A stretch of DNA of 64,000 nt, taken from NCBI RefSeq assembly GCF_030068475.1, contig NZ_JAQOSP010000101.1, positions 62,001 through 126,000 on the forward strand, read 5' to 3'. The position numbers were made by a program, and so were the translations under genes. Under the pieces are notes generated by a model. That model did not search any database. It saw nothing but the letters and a program-made list of their open reading frames with translations, and was not told the DNA's origin. Positions 42,891 to 51,941 of this stretch are shown piece by piece (position 1 is the stretch's first letter; each line of letters opens with the position of its first letter). Source of the stretch: Roseofilum acuticapitatum BLCC-M154 (lineage in GTDB: Bacteria > Cyanobacteriota > Cyanobacteriia > Cyanobacteriales > Desertifilaceae).

Positions 42891-44774
42891 TCAGAGTCGA
42901 TTAAGAATTTCGGGTAATAAGCTTCTCGGAACTTGGGCTAGGGCGCGGTTTTGAGCGTCAATACCACCTTCATTGTAGAGCGATCGCACTGCTTGCAGTA
43001 AATAATTGAGCGCTGTATTCGCCATTTGCGGGTTATTTTGCCATCCTAACCAGGCTTGGATATGATGATTTAAGGACAATTCCAGGGGTTCTAAGATATC
43101 GAATTGTTCTCTAGAGCTAACTTGATGGGCAGTCATGGCAAATTGATAGAGAGCCACACCCAGATTATTATGGGTAGCAACCGGATCGAAGCTGAGAGAT
43201 AAAGACTTTTGGTCTTCAGTATTTCCCATAGCTTCAATCACTTTATGATAGGCTTTAATACACTCTTTTAAATACTTTCGCCTCTCTTCAATGGGTGAGT
43301 CGGGTTGATTGGCTAAATGCCAATAGGTGGTTCCTAAATTATTTTGCGTCGCTGTATAGCCAGTGGGATGGCTTTCTGGGGTACGATATTTCAGGGCCAG
43401 TTGATAAGACCAAATGGCTAATTGTAAATAGTCTTTAGCATTGTGATATTGGGATAAATTCCAGTAGGCAGTTCCTAGGTTATTCTGAATCATGCCATAA
43501 CTGAGGGCATCGCGATCGGGATGATAATATTTGAGGGATTCTTGATAAGCGCCGATCGCCTGTTTTAAGTTTTGAGCCGGTTCTTGATGTTGAGCTAAAT
43601 TCCAATAGGCGGTTCCCAGGTTATTCTGAGTTGAGGCATAGTGCTGTAAGTCTTGTTCCGAAAGTTGCTCATAGGATTGATGCGTAGGTTGTCCTCGATA
43701 GTATAAGGCTGCCTGATATGCGGCGATCGCCTTTTCTAAGCCTTCTACCGGGTTCTCATGGCGCGATAATTCCCCATAAGCAATACCCAGATTATTCTGT
43801 AGGCGAGCATAAGCTTGGGGTTGGGAGTCAATCTCCGGATGGGATAAAGCTTGTTCATAGGTTTGAATGGCTTGTTTGAGCGCTTCTAATCCCTCTTCCC
43901 GGTTGGTCGTTTTCCGAGATAAAATCCAGTAGAGATTGCCTAAATCATTGAGTAGATCTAACCGGGCGATCGCCTCTTCCTCTAATTCCTCTAAAACTTG
44001 CTTTTGCGCGGCGATCGCCCCTTGCACCTCTTTAACAGTATCCGTTTTAACAGCTAAAGGACGCACTCTTTCCCCTACGGCTACCCCCCCTTTCTCCTCT
44101 TGCTGAGGGACATCCTCCAACCCTTTGACTCGTCCATTTAAGCTGACTCCCCCCCGCGAAGTTGCCGGAAGAGGTTCAGCCACAAATTCAAATAACCCCG
44201 TATGACAATGCCAAAATCGAGGAACCGATTGTTGAATCGAAAATAACCAGGGGCGCGGTATCCAGATCAGTAAATTCCAGTCCCATGCTAAATCCAGATA
44301 CCGTTGGGCAATATATTCTAAATTTTGCAGAAAAGACCATTGTTGAGTAGGGGATTTTTGCGTCAGACGGTGTACGCCAAAAAACTGGAACCCAGGGGAA
44401 AACTCACGGGGACTATGGGGAGAGAGATCTAAAGGCGAAACCTTCATCCAGTCATCTTTGCGTCGTCTGGGGGGAGAATTTGACGTTGAAGGCAGAGATT
44501 TCTGGATTTCTTTATGATTAGCGGTATTATACCAGCGATCGATCTGGTGAACTAAATTCGGATCGTCTACCTCTAACTCCAGAGTCACCCATCGCAGCAT
44601 CTCCGAATCTAGGGGGGTTCCATTGCATCTACTCTCCATATCCAACTGATTCACCAAATACTGGCAAAAATTCGGATCGTCACAAACGGCTAAAAAGAGT
44701 TGGCGACGGATGTTTAAGTTGAGCGCTTCTTTTAAGTCACGGTAGGTTTGCCAATTTTTATCTTGCAACATCAT
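42891..44774 (-). CDS. Large TPR protein
   Basis: 627 residues. The N-terminal 115 residues resemble an effector-associated small domain (TYRDLKEALNLNIRRQLFLA VCDDPNFCQYLVNQLD). After a Pro-rich linker the C-terminal half has TPR-like units keyed by Q-N-N-L-G-x-A-Y (YARLQNNLGIAYGELSRHEN, STQNNLGTAYWNLAQHQEP, MIQNNLGTAYWNLSQYHNAK). Cytoplasmic scaffold likely. Divergent from the FAD oxidoreductase. Confidence 0.78.
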   Translation of the reverse strand: MMLQDKNWQTYRDLKEALNLNIRRQLFLAVCDDPNFCQYLVNQLDMESRCNGTPLDSEMLRWVTLELEVDDPNLVHQIDRWYNTANHKEIQKSLPSTSNSPPRRRKDDWMKVSPLDLSPHSPREFSPGFQFFGVHRLTQKSPTQQWSFLQNLEYIAQRYLDLAWDWNLLIWIPRPWLFSIQQSVPRFWHCHTGLFEFVAEPLPATSRGGVSLNGRVKGLEDVPQQEEKGGVAVGERVRPLAVKTDTVKEVQGAIAAQKQVLEELEEEAIARLDLLNDLGNLYWILSRKTTNREEGLEALKQAIQTYEQALSHPEIDSQPQAYARLQNNLGIAYGELSRHENPVEGLEKAIAAYQAALYYRGQPTHQSYEQLSEQDLQHYASTQNNLGTAYWNLAQHQEPAQNLKQAIGAYQESLKYYHPDRDALSYGMIQNNLGTAYWNLSQYHNAKDYLQLAIWSYQLALKYRTPESHPTGYTATQNNLGTTYWHLANQPDSPIEERRKYLKECIKAYHKVIEAMGNTEDQKSLSLSFDPVATHNNLGVALYQFAMTAHQVSSREQFDILEPLELSLNHHIQAWLGWQNNPQMANTALNYLLQAVRSLYNEGGIDAQNRALAQVPRSLLPEILNRL

Positions 44775-44954
44775 ATGAATGAGGAATAAGGAGTCAGGTA
44801 ATCAGAGATGTCAATGCTATACTTCCATACTCCAAGGAATTAACCCCCAATTCAGGATTTTTCCCCATGGCTTAGTCTTGATTCTGGCCAGTAGCGCTTA
44901 CTCGCCTGTTAAGGGGCTATGGTAGAATTAGAGGGCAATTTCTGAAGGGATCAG

Positions 44955-46310
44955 ATGATTTCACTACAGCTCAAAAACCACTGGGATCAATTTGTGTCAG
45001 TCCTAGAGGGGATAGAGTGGACAATGCAACCAAATCAGGTGGCAAAATTATCCCAAGATTATTTTCATTTTAGCCCACTTTTACAGCCTTTATTAAGGGA
45101 GAAACGGGCGGATATTATCGTATTTCCTCACAATCAGTCGGATGTTTTACGAGTAGTTAAGGCATGTGTAAACTATAAAATTCCGATTACGGTTCGGGGG
45201 GCGGGAACGGGAAATTATGGCCAATGTGTGCCTTTAGAAGGGGGAGTGGTTTTAGATTTAACTTATATGAAGAATATCCTGGCAATGGAACCCGGATGGG
45301 TGAGAGCAGAACCCGGAGCAAGGTTAGCCCAAATTAATAAGTTAGCTTCAGAAATGGGTTGGGAGTTGCGCTTACTTCCTTCTACCTATCGCACGGCAAC
45401 TTTGGGGGGGTTTATTGCCGGAGGGAGTGGGGGAATTGGATCTATTTTATACGGATGGTTGGGCGATCACGGCAATTTCCTCGCTGCCAAAGTCGTCACC
45501 GTCGAAGAAGAACCCCAAGTGCTGCAATTACAAGGCGATGAAGTTCAACAAGTCAATCACGCCTATGGAACCAATGGCATTATCATTGAGCTAGAGATGC
45601 CCTTAGCGCCCAGTTATCCCTGGGCTGAAGGTATCATTGTTTTCTCAGATTTTATGGCAGCAGCCAGGTTTAGTCAACAGTTAGGCGAATCCGATGGTTT
45701 AGTGGCTAAACTCATCAGTCTTCATGCTTGGCCCATTCCCTCCTATTTTACGGCTCTTCAGCCCTATTTACCCGATGGCAAGCACGCGGTTTTACTTATT
45801 TTTGATCGCCCTAGTTTAGTCAGTTTAGAATCCTTGGTACGAGACTTTCAAGGAGAAATCACCTATATTTCTTCCATGGCTGAAAAACAGCTTAACTTAG
45901 GCGAGTTCACTTGGAATCATACCACCCTCCATGCCCGCGCAGCCGACCCCAATTTAACCTATTTACAAAGTCGCTTTCCTTACGATCCAAAATTAGAGTT
46001 AGTACAACAGTTTTATGAGCGGTATGGGAACGAAGTAATGATGCATTTAGAAATTGTCCGCTTTCAAGGGCAAGTTTGTCCCTGTGGGTTACAGGTGGTG
46101 CAGTTTACCCATGAGGAACGATTACAGGAAATTATGGAGGATCACGAGAATCATGGGGTTTTAATTTTTAATCCCCATACTTATCTTTTAGAGGATGGGG
46201 GGAGTGGAATGATTAATCCTCTGCAAGTGAATTTTAAGAAACAAGTCGATCCCTATGGTTTGTTGAATCCGGGAAAAATGCGGGGTTGGTTGGAACAAAT
46301 GAATCTATAA
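44955..46310 (+). CDS. FAD-binding oxidoreductase (GlcD-type)
   Basis: 451 residues. N-terminal FAD-binding PP-loop: ADIIVFPHNQSDVLRVVKAC, ITVRGAGTGNYGQCVPLEGG, and ATLGGFIAGGSGGIGSILYG. The C-terminus ends NPLQVNFKKQVDPYGLLNPG, typical of D-2-hydroxyacid dehydrogenase relatives. The N-terminal extension and cofactor loop (TGNYGQC) are a cyanobacterial subtype. Substrate unknown. Confidence 0.85.
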   Translation: MISLQLKNHWDQFVSVLEGIEWTMQPNQVAKLSQDYFHFSPLLQPLLREKRADIIVFPHNQSDVLRVVKACVNYKIPITVRGAGTGNYGQCVPLEGGVVLDLTYMKNILAMEPGWVRAEPGARLAQINKLASEMGWELRLLPSTYRTATLGGFIAGGSGGIGSILYGWLGDHGNFLAAKVVTVEEEPQVLQLQGDEVQQVNHAYGTNGIIIELEMPLAPSYPWAEGIIVFSDFMAAARFSQQLGESDGLVAKLISLHAWPIPSYFTALQPYLPDGKHAVLLIFDRPSLVSLESLVRDFQGEITYISSMAEKQLNLGEFTWNHTTLHARAADPNLTYLQSRFPYDPKLELVQQFYERYGNEVMMHLEIVRFQGQVCPCGLQVVQFTHEERLQEIMEDHENHGVLIFNPHTYLLEDGGSGMINPLQVNFKKQVDPYGLLNPGKMRGWLEQMNL

Positions 46311-46441
46311 CACAGCTAAAATAAGCTGAAATTTGTGCAAACTTATAGAAACATTAAAAAATCCGGGCAAGTTCTGAGAACATTTAAACGAAACCGTTAA
46401 AATAAACAGATAAATCTCTCAAACTGACTGGGAATCTGCCC

Positions 46442-47473
46442 ATGTTTAAGCCATTCTCCAGACACTACCTCAGACCCTTATGGGTTACCCTGGCGCTGTT
46501 CACCTTGATAACCAGCTTATTCTTAAAAGGGTGCAATGTTAACAGCGATCGCCTAACAACCCTGCAAGTAGGCACAAATACTTGGCCAGGATATGATGTG
46601 GCGCTCTATGCACAAGAGGCAGGACTCTTTGCAAAACGGGGTTTAGAGATTGAATTTTCCCGGTTTGATGTGGCTCAAGATACCATTCGCAGTTTGCTCG
46701 CTGGCAATTTAGATGCTGCCTTCATCTCCCTCTGGGAATTAATGCAGGTAGAACCAGGAGATGATCCCCTAGTGTATATCATGGTGACTAATATTTCCTA
46801 TGGCTCCGATGGATTAGTGGTGACGGAAGATATCGCATCGGTTTCAGACTTGAAAGGTAATACCATTGGAGCAAAATTAGGAACCGTGAGCCATTTAATT
46901 TTACTCGAAGCCTTAAAAAATAATGGACTCAATCCAGAAGATGTCAATATTCGAGATATTTCTAATCCAGTAGCGATTGAATCCATCCAGCAAGGGAACA
47001 TCAAGGGAGCAGTATTGTGGGAGCCAGATTTAAGTGAAACAGCACAAGCTATTAATGGCAGCATTCCCTTTACCACCGCAGATGTCGATAGTTTAGTGAT
47101 TGATGGTTTTGTATCTCGTGCCAGTTATGTACAAAGTCATCCAAAAGAACTGACCCAATTTATCTTAGCTTGGTTTGATTTAATGCAAGAAGTTGAAACC
47201 CAGCCCCAAGTCGTCTTTAATGTCGTCGGAGAATTACTGCAACAAAGTGGAGACTCTTTTGCCAGTGATTATTCGGGGTTGAAAAAAGGAGATATTGAGA
47301 TGAATCGTCGCATGTTTGCTGCCAATGGACGCTTAGAAGAAGCAGTAGCAGAAATTGCCCAATTATTGCAGGAAGACCCCCGTCATAACCGCACGATTGT
47401 GGAAGATGTTAAGATTGACCCAACACAGGTGATGTCGGCGATCGCCACTTGGGAAGACGAACAAAACCAGTAA
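46442..47473 (+). CDS. Periplasmic binding protein, NMT1/SsuA/TauA-like
   Basis: 343 residues. Hydrophobic start with LFLKGC suggests a lipoprotein. LQVGTNTWPGYDVALYAQEA, GLFAKRGLEIEFSRFDVAQD and SLLAGNLDAAFISLWELMQV are the classic opening of nitrate/sulfonate/taurine-type binding proteins. No permease or ATPase gene is nearby; instead a histidine kinase follows after 13 nt. This suggests a sensory ligand-binding role, an inference from context. Confidence 0.88.
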   Translation: MFKPFSRHYLRPLWVTLALFTLITSLFLKGCNVNSDRLTTLQVGTNTWPGYDVALYAQEAGLFAKRGLEIEFSRFDVAQDTIRSLLAGNLDAAFISLWELMQVEPGDDPLVYIMVTNISYGSDGLVVTEDIASVSDLKGNTIGAKLGTVSHLILLEALKNNGLNPEDVNIRDISNPVAIESIQQGNIKGAVLWEPDLSETAQAINGSIPFTTADVDSLVIDGFVSRASYVQSHPKELTQFILAWFDLMQEVETQPQVVFNVVGELLQQSGDSFASDYSGLKKGDIEMNRRMFAANGRLEEAVAEIAQLLQEDPRHNRTIVEDVKIDPTQVMSAIATWEDEQNQ

Positions 47474-47486
47474 AACACTACAACTA

Positions 47487-48920
47487 ATGAAATTTCTGCG
47501 TCAGGAACACTCTCAATGGACAGTATCTCAAAGACTTCTTAGCACGTTTATCATTGCCTTTTTAGCCGTGGGTTCAATTGCATTGATTGTAGAATCTTGG
47601 TGGTTGCGAAGAAACTTGGTAGAACAGGTTGAAAGTCGGGCTGAAGCTTTAGCCAAGAGCTTGATTTTTTCAGTAGAAGGGATTGTTGAAGGCAGTTATC
47701 GGGCGAGTCTGAACCGGACGGTACAAAACTATGCCACTTTACCGGCAGTTTTGGAAGTTGTCATTCTTAGCTCTAATCAGCAGATCGTTGCCCATAGCAA
47801 TACTATTTTTCCGAGAAGTTTATACTTTCGTTTGCAATCGGATATCCAAGCCTTAGAACCTTCGCTGCGAATGGAACAGCATGTTCATACAGAAGTGGTT
47901 TTAGACCAAAAATCGATTCTGATTTTTAAGGTTCCATTTTATAGCTCGATTTTTAGTTCTTCGAGTGGTGCAGTCATGCTATTTATCGATCGGGCGGAAA
48001 TGGAAAGACGATCGCTACAGACATTTATCTTCTCTACTGTTATCCTCCTTTCTGCTCTGATCGTGATTCTTCTGGTACTGGGATGGGCGATTCAGCACAC
48101 AGTATTACAGCCTCTTAAAAAAATCAATCAGGCCATAGAAGAGAGCCAAAATAATCAGAATTGTGTGATTGCAAATCGGTTTAATTCTCAAGAATTTACT
48201 CATCTAGCGCAAACGTTTTCAGATGCCTACAATCAGTTACAAACAGAAATTATTGAACGTCGCCAAGCTGAGGATGATCTGCGAAAAAAATCTGATGAGT
48301 TGGAAAAGTTAATTGTGGAGTTGAAACAAACTCAAATTCAACTGATTCAAACGGAGAAAATGTCCAGCTTAGGGCAGTTAGTAGCTGGTATTGCCCATGA
48401 AATTAATAATCCCGTTAGTTTTATTGCGGGTAATTTGCTTCCGATTGAAGGCTACTTCGAGGATTTTTTGCACTGCTTGAAGGCTTATGAAAAATACTAT
48501 CCTGAACCTGTGCCAGAACTTCAAGAGTTAAGGGAAGATTTGGAACTTGATTTTGTGCTACAAGATGTTCAAAATATCTTAAAATCGATGAAACATGGAA
48601 CGGATCGTATTCGCGATATTGTTGTATCGATGCGGAATTTTTCCCGTTTGGATGAAGCGGAGATGAAGGAGGCGGATATTCATCAAGGAATTGAAAGTAC
48701 GCTGCTGATTTATATTGCTGATAATGGTGCGGGAATTTCAGAATCCGATCAACAGCGCTTGTTTGACCCATTTTTTACGACTAAGCCGGTGGGAGAAGGA
48801 ACGGGTTTGGGTCTTTCGATTAGCTATAAAATTGTGGTCGATCGCCATAAGGGTCGTTTAGTGTGTCATTCTGAACTGAACAAGGGCACGGAGTTTGAGA
48901 TTGAGATTCCAGTGTCTTAG
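47487..48920 (+). CDS. Membrane sensor histidine kinase missing the N-box region
   Basis: 477 residues. TM1 about 17-36, periplasmic sensor about 40-180, TM2 about 183-202, HAMP-like linker and coiled coil to about 290. H-box with H304 (LVAGIAHEINNPVSFIAGNL). The ATPase part then goes from HQGIESTLLI straight to YIADNGAGIS (join at about residue 408, nt 48708); normally about 80 residues with the Asn-containing N-box lie between. G1 (DNGAG), F (FDPFF) and G2 (GTGLGLS) boxes are present. Frame is open. ATP binding is probably impaired; a pseudo-kinase role is possible. No response regulator adjacent. Confidence 0.88.
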   Translation: MKFLRQEHSQWTVSQRLLSTFIIAFLAVGSIALIVESWWLRRNLVEQVESRAEALAKSLIFSVEGIVEGSYRASLNRTVQNYATLPAVLEVVILSSNQQIVAHSNTIFPRSLYFRLQSDIQALEPSLRMEQHVHTEVVLDQKSILIFKVPFYSSIFSSSSGAVMLFIDRAEMERRSLQTFIFSTVILLSALIVILLVLGWAIQHTVLQPLKKINQAIEESQNNQNCVIANRFNSQEFTHLAQTFSDAYNQLQTEIIERRQAEDDLRKKSDELEKLIVELKQTQIQLIQTEKMSSLGQLVAGIAHEINNPVSFIAGNLLPIEGYFEDFLHCLKAYEKYYPEPVPELQELREDLELDFVLQDVQNILKSMKHGTDRIRDIVVSMRNFSRLDEAEMKEADIHQGIESTLLIYIADNGAGISESDQQRLFDPFFTTKPVGEGTGLGLSISYKIVVDRHKGRLVCHSELNKGTEFEIEIPVS

Positions 48921-48970
48921 GTAGTGAGGGTTTCAATCCCCTTTTTTGGAAAGTTACAGAAGAGGGGTAA

Positions 48971-49107
48971 TATCAAATCCTTAAATGGTTGCTACATATA
49001 GTCAATTGGCATAAGAATGAGACATAGCTGTAGGGGCGAGCGGCCGCTCGCCCCTACATATACCGTTGTTGTCGATTGATATGTAGCATTCTCTTTTAGA
49101 TTTGATA
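48971..49107. repeat. 137-bp nested inverted-repeat element
   Basis: Outer arms TATCAAATC / GATTTGATA, then GCTACATATAGTCAAT / ATTGATATGTAGC, and at the centre the 28-bp palindrome 49030-49057 (core GGGGCGAGCGGCCGCTCGCC). It also includes TAGTCAATTGG...AATGAGACAT, which relates it to the 1007, 23024 and 62006 elements. Lies between the kinase and the HEAT-repeat gene. Confidence 0.65.
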
Positions 49108-49114
49108 TAAGAAC

Positions 49115-50068
49115 TCAATCCTCCCAATCATTCTCTTCTGGGCTACTATTTTCTAGTTTAGTTATTGCTAGTTTAATCACTTGGGAAACTGAGGGTTCAC
49201 TTTCCTGGGTTAAGGCAGTTTGCAAGGGTTCTATCGCACTCAGATCGCCGATTTTCATCAGGGATAGGGCGGCACTTTTTCGACTGTCTGGATCTGAATG
49301 TTGTAGAAGTTCTAAAAGTTGGGGAATGCCATGGGTATATTTGAGGTTGCCTAATGCGGTGGCGGCTTCACAACGGACGATAGAGGCGGGATCGTTTAGG
49401 GATTGTAATAATAATTGGTATTCATGATTATGCTCCGCATCGCTGGCGCGATCGCCGTTTTCGAGATTTTCTTGCACCACTTGAGCCATCACTTCTATCA
49501 CTGCTGCTCGCACTTCTGGGGACTCGGATGCCATTTGTTGATACACTAAATCCTTGGCTTCTGAGCCAATAAATGCCAATGCCCAACCCACTAATCCCTT
49601 ATAATTTTCGGGATGATTGGCATCGGCTAGGATCTCCAATAGAGCAGGAACGGCAACTTCACCGGTTCTGGCTAAAGCGCCTACCGCAGAGCCTTTAACC
49701 ACCATATCATCATCATTGAGTAGGGCTTCTACCAAGGTGGGAACGGCTGTGGGATCGGCAATTAGGGTTAAGGTTTTGGCTGCTGCTCGCCGCACAACGG
49801 GGTTAGCATGATGTCGCAGAGCCTCTAATAATACTGGGGTGGCGGGTGTACCAATTTTTCCTATGGTTTCGGCAAAGCTAAGGCGCACCATCCCCCTAGA
49901 GTCGCCCAAGCATTCTACCATTTGCTGCAAAACTTGGCGATCGCCGCTATCAAACTCTCCAGCCAACATTTGCCCTTGCACGCTCTGCAAAAAAGCATCA
50001 GTTTCTTCAGTAGACAGACAGCCTAGGCGATCGGAAGTCGAAAATTCAGCAGGAGAAGGATGATTCAT
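49115..50068 (-). CDS. HEAT-repeat protein (phycobilin lyase E/F or NblB-like)
   Basis: 317 residues made of about seven HEAT units, e.g. VRLSFAETIGKIGTPATPVL, PVVRRAAAKTLTLIADPTAV, MVVKGSAVGALARTGEVAVP and CEAATALGNLKYTHGIPQLL. Such proteins in cyanobacteria include bilin lyases (CpcE/F, CpeY/Z) and NblB/IaiH-type relatives. The KGLVGWALAFIGSEAKDL segment is family-like, but I cannot choose among these; no phycobilisome gene is adjacent. Confidence 0.75.
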   Translation of the reverse strand: MNHPSPAEFSTSDRLGCLSTEETDAFLQSVQGQMLAGEFDSGDRQVLQQMVECLGDSRGMVRLSFAETIGKIGTPATPVLLEALRHHANPVVRRAAAKTLTLIADPTAVPTLVEALLNDDDMVVKGSAVGALARTGEVAVPALLEILADANHPENYKGLVGWALAFIGSEAKDLVYQQMASESPEVRAAVIEVMAQVVQENLENGDRASDAEHNHEYQLLLQSLNDPASIVRCEAATALGNLKYTHGIPQLLELLQHSDPDSRKSAALSLMKIGDLSAIEPLQTALTQESEPSVSQVIKLAITKLENSSPEENDWED

Positions 50069-50140
50069 GACAAACGACAGTCAGCACAGACTCAAATTGT
50101 ATAACAAAAAGAGTACGTTTACTCAATTCATTTCAGTCAT

Positions 50141-50314
50141 ATCATATCAAGTCCGATTGTTCATGTCCGCGAAGCGGAAATACCATGATTAAAAATTTAG
50201 GGAGCGAGACGCTCCCACTCCAGTAATATCAAGGGATTAGAGGAGTGCGAGCATCTTGCTCGCTATAGCAACACCATTCTATTCTTTATTCCCTTTAACT
50301 GGATTTGATATGAT
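50141..50314. repeat. 174-bp inverted-repeat element
   Basis: Ends ATCATATCAAGTCC (50141-50154) and GGATTTGATATGAT (50301-50314) are 13-of-14 inverted matches. Inside: TCCGCGAAGCGGA (also at about 62867), GAGCGAGACGCTC and the repeat GAGTGCGAGCATCTTGCTCG (50243-50263). No gene is visible in the 50069-50350 gap. Confidence 0.6.
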
Positions 50315-50350
50315 TACCGAACACCTCATCAATTTTTAATTTTGACTTGG

Positions 50351-51709
50351 CTACGGCAGAGCAAACCCCTTAGATTTCTTCTTCTTACCCTTCGAGGATT
50401 TCGGATTGCCCTTTTGCATATACGCTTTCATCTGCGGGGTAAACCCATCTCCATTAGCATTGGGTAAATTACCCTTAGCCACATTTTCCACAATTTGCAT
50501 ATGCTGAGGTAACAAATCCTTCAGGGCATATTTTTCCACAATTAACTGCCTCGCCTTTTCGCGCAAAGGAGCCATTTTTTCTGGATTGTCTAAAGCTTCG
50601 CCCACTCGTTTAGCAATCTCTTTCGGCGAGAAGAAATCCACCAGCAAACCATTCTCTCCATCCTGGATCATCTCCCTTACTGGAGCCGTATCTGAACCCA
50701 CAATCAAACAGCCAGTTGCTAAGGATTCCATCATCGACCAAGATAACACAAAGGGTCGGGTTAAATACACTCGTACAGTAGAGGCTTGCAGCACCTGTAA
50801 ATAGAGTCCATAGGGTAGAGGGCCGGTAAAATGTACCCGTGACATATCCAAGTTTAGGCGCTCTAACATGGCCTGTTTATAGGTTTTGCCATTGGGCAAA
50901 GATTTACCATAACAAACTCGGTCTTCTCCCACAATCACCACATGACAATTGGGGCGCTGTTCCTGAAGATAAATAATCGATTCCATGAACTGGGGAAAAC
51001 CGCGATAGGGTTCCATTCCCCTGGTGGCATAGGTGACAATTTCATCAACTCCGGATAAATCCAGGGGATCGATAGGCTTACCAAATCCTTCACCAGTAAA
51101 TTTTAATTTTGCGGCGGGATTGGGCTTAAAATAGTCTGTATCAATGCCATCAAAAATAACGGATAATTTACTTTGAAATTCGGGCGGAAATTGGGACTTT
51201 TGCCACTGGGTCGGACATACTCCCCAATCACAGTTATATAGGTCTTGCAGGATGGAAGCATTTTTAATCCGAATTCGACATAAAGCGTCGGCAGAAAGGG
51301 GTTCAGAGGGGTCAAAGTCGGCATCACTTCCCCTAGCATGATAAAACCATTCGTAATAGCACATGAGGGGAGTGTGGGGAAAAACTTCTTTTAAGAATAA
51401 GGTTGGCCCCCATCCGGAATGACCATACATAATATCGGGAATAAAGCCTTCGGATCTGAGTTTTTCGGCGACTCGATACACACTTTGACCATATAAAACG
51501 GCGCTTTCTAAGGGCTGAACATAGTGATGAGTTTCTGGTCTCGGTTCTCGACTGGGATTAAAGAGAACTTTTCGCACTCCGGGAATGACCCATTCGGGGC
51601 GTTCGTTTTTGGTGATGAAGACCACTTCGTTGTTAGGGTCGCTGCCAAAAATGTTGGCTAAATGACGGAATTGGGCGGGAAAGTTGGGGTGTAAAAATAG
51701 AATTTTCAT
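50351..51709 (-). CDS. GT4-type glycosyltransferase
   Basis: 452 residues. Start MKILFLHPNFPAQFRHLANI and end-domain motifs RVYLTRPFVLSWSMMESLAT then GCLIVGSDTAPVREMIQDGE NGLLVDFF contain the E-x7-E-like signature of GT4 retaining enzymes. HVVIVGEDRVCYGKS is the nucleotide-site strand. A basic tail (KGNPKSSKGKKKKSKG) is unusual. Probably makes an exported glycan together with the genes up to 61.8 kb. Confidence 0.88.
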   Translation of the reverse strand: MKILFLHPNFPAQFRHLANIFGSDPNNEVVFITKNERPEWVIPGVRKVLFNPSREPRPETHHYVQPLESAVLYGQSVYRVAEKLRSEGFIPDIMYGHSGWGPTLFLKEVFPHTPLMCYYEWFYHARGSDADFDPSEPLSADALCRIRIKNASILQDLYNCDWGVCPTQWQKSQFPPEFQSKLSVIFDGIDTDYFKPNPAAKLKFTGEGFGKPIDPLDLSGVDEIVTYATRGMEPYRGFPQFMESIIYLQEQRPNCHVVIVGEDRVCYGKSLPNGKTYKQAMLERLNLDMSRVHFTGPLPYGLYLQVLQASTVRVYLTRPFVLSWSMMESLATGCLIVGSDTAPVREMIQDGENGLLVDFFSPKEIAKRVGEALDNPEKMAPLREKARQLIVEKYALKDLLPQHMQIVENVAKGNLPNANGDGFTPQMKAYMQKGNPKSSKGKKKKSKGFALP

Positions 51710-51790
51710 GTAGGTTTAATGAACGGTTGGACAGATACGGTGGATTTCAGTCACGACGGTAAGGTGCGTTACGCTGTCGCTAACGCACCC

Positions 51791-51913
51791 TACTGCCGTG
51801 ATAACCCTAAAATGGTGGGTTACGGCGGATTGAGAGATTGCTATCACAGTCTAGGTTTTAGCCGCCTAACCCACCCTACGCTAATGCACATTTTTAGCTG
51901 TGTCACGGCACTA
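51791..51913. repeat. 123-bp miniature inverted-repeat element, copy 3 (inverted)
   Basis: Ends TACTGCCGTGATA and TGTCACGGCACTA, same length and inner arms as the element at 19217-19339 but opposite orientation. Just before it, about 51758-51790, is an inverted pair GGTGCGTTACGCTGTCGCTA / ACGCACC, another common cyanobacterial repeat. The 51710-51941 gap shows no gene. Confidence 0.7.
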
Positions 51914-51941
51914 CTATTTCGCAATGACATATTGTAACTGA

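Noticed and set aside
46442-47473. Binding protein as part of a conventional ABC importer operon
   Set aside because: No permease or ATPase gene is next to it; the following gene is a kinase and the preceding one an FAD oxidoreductase.
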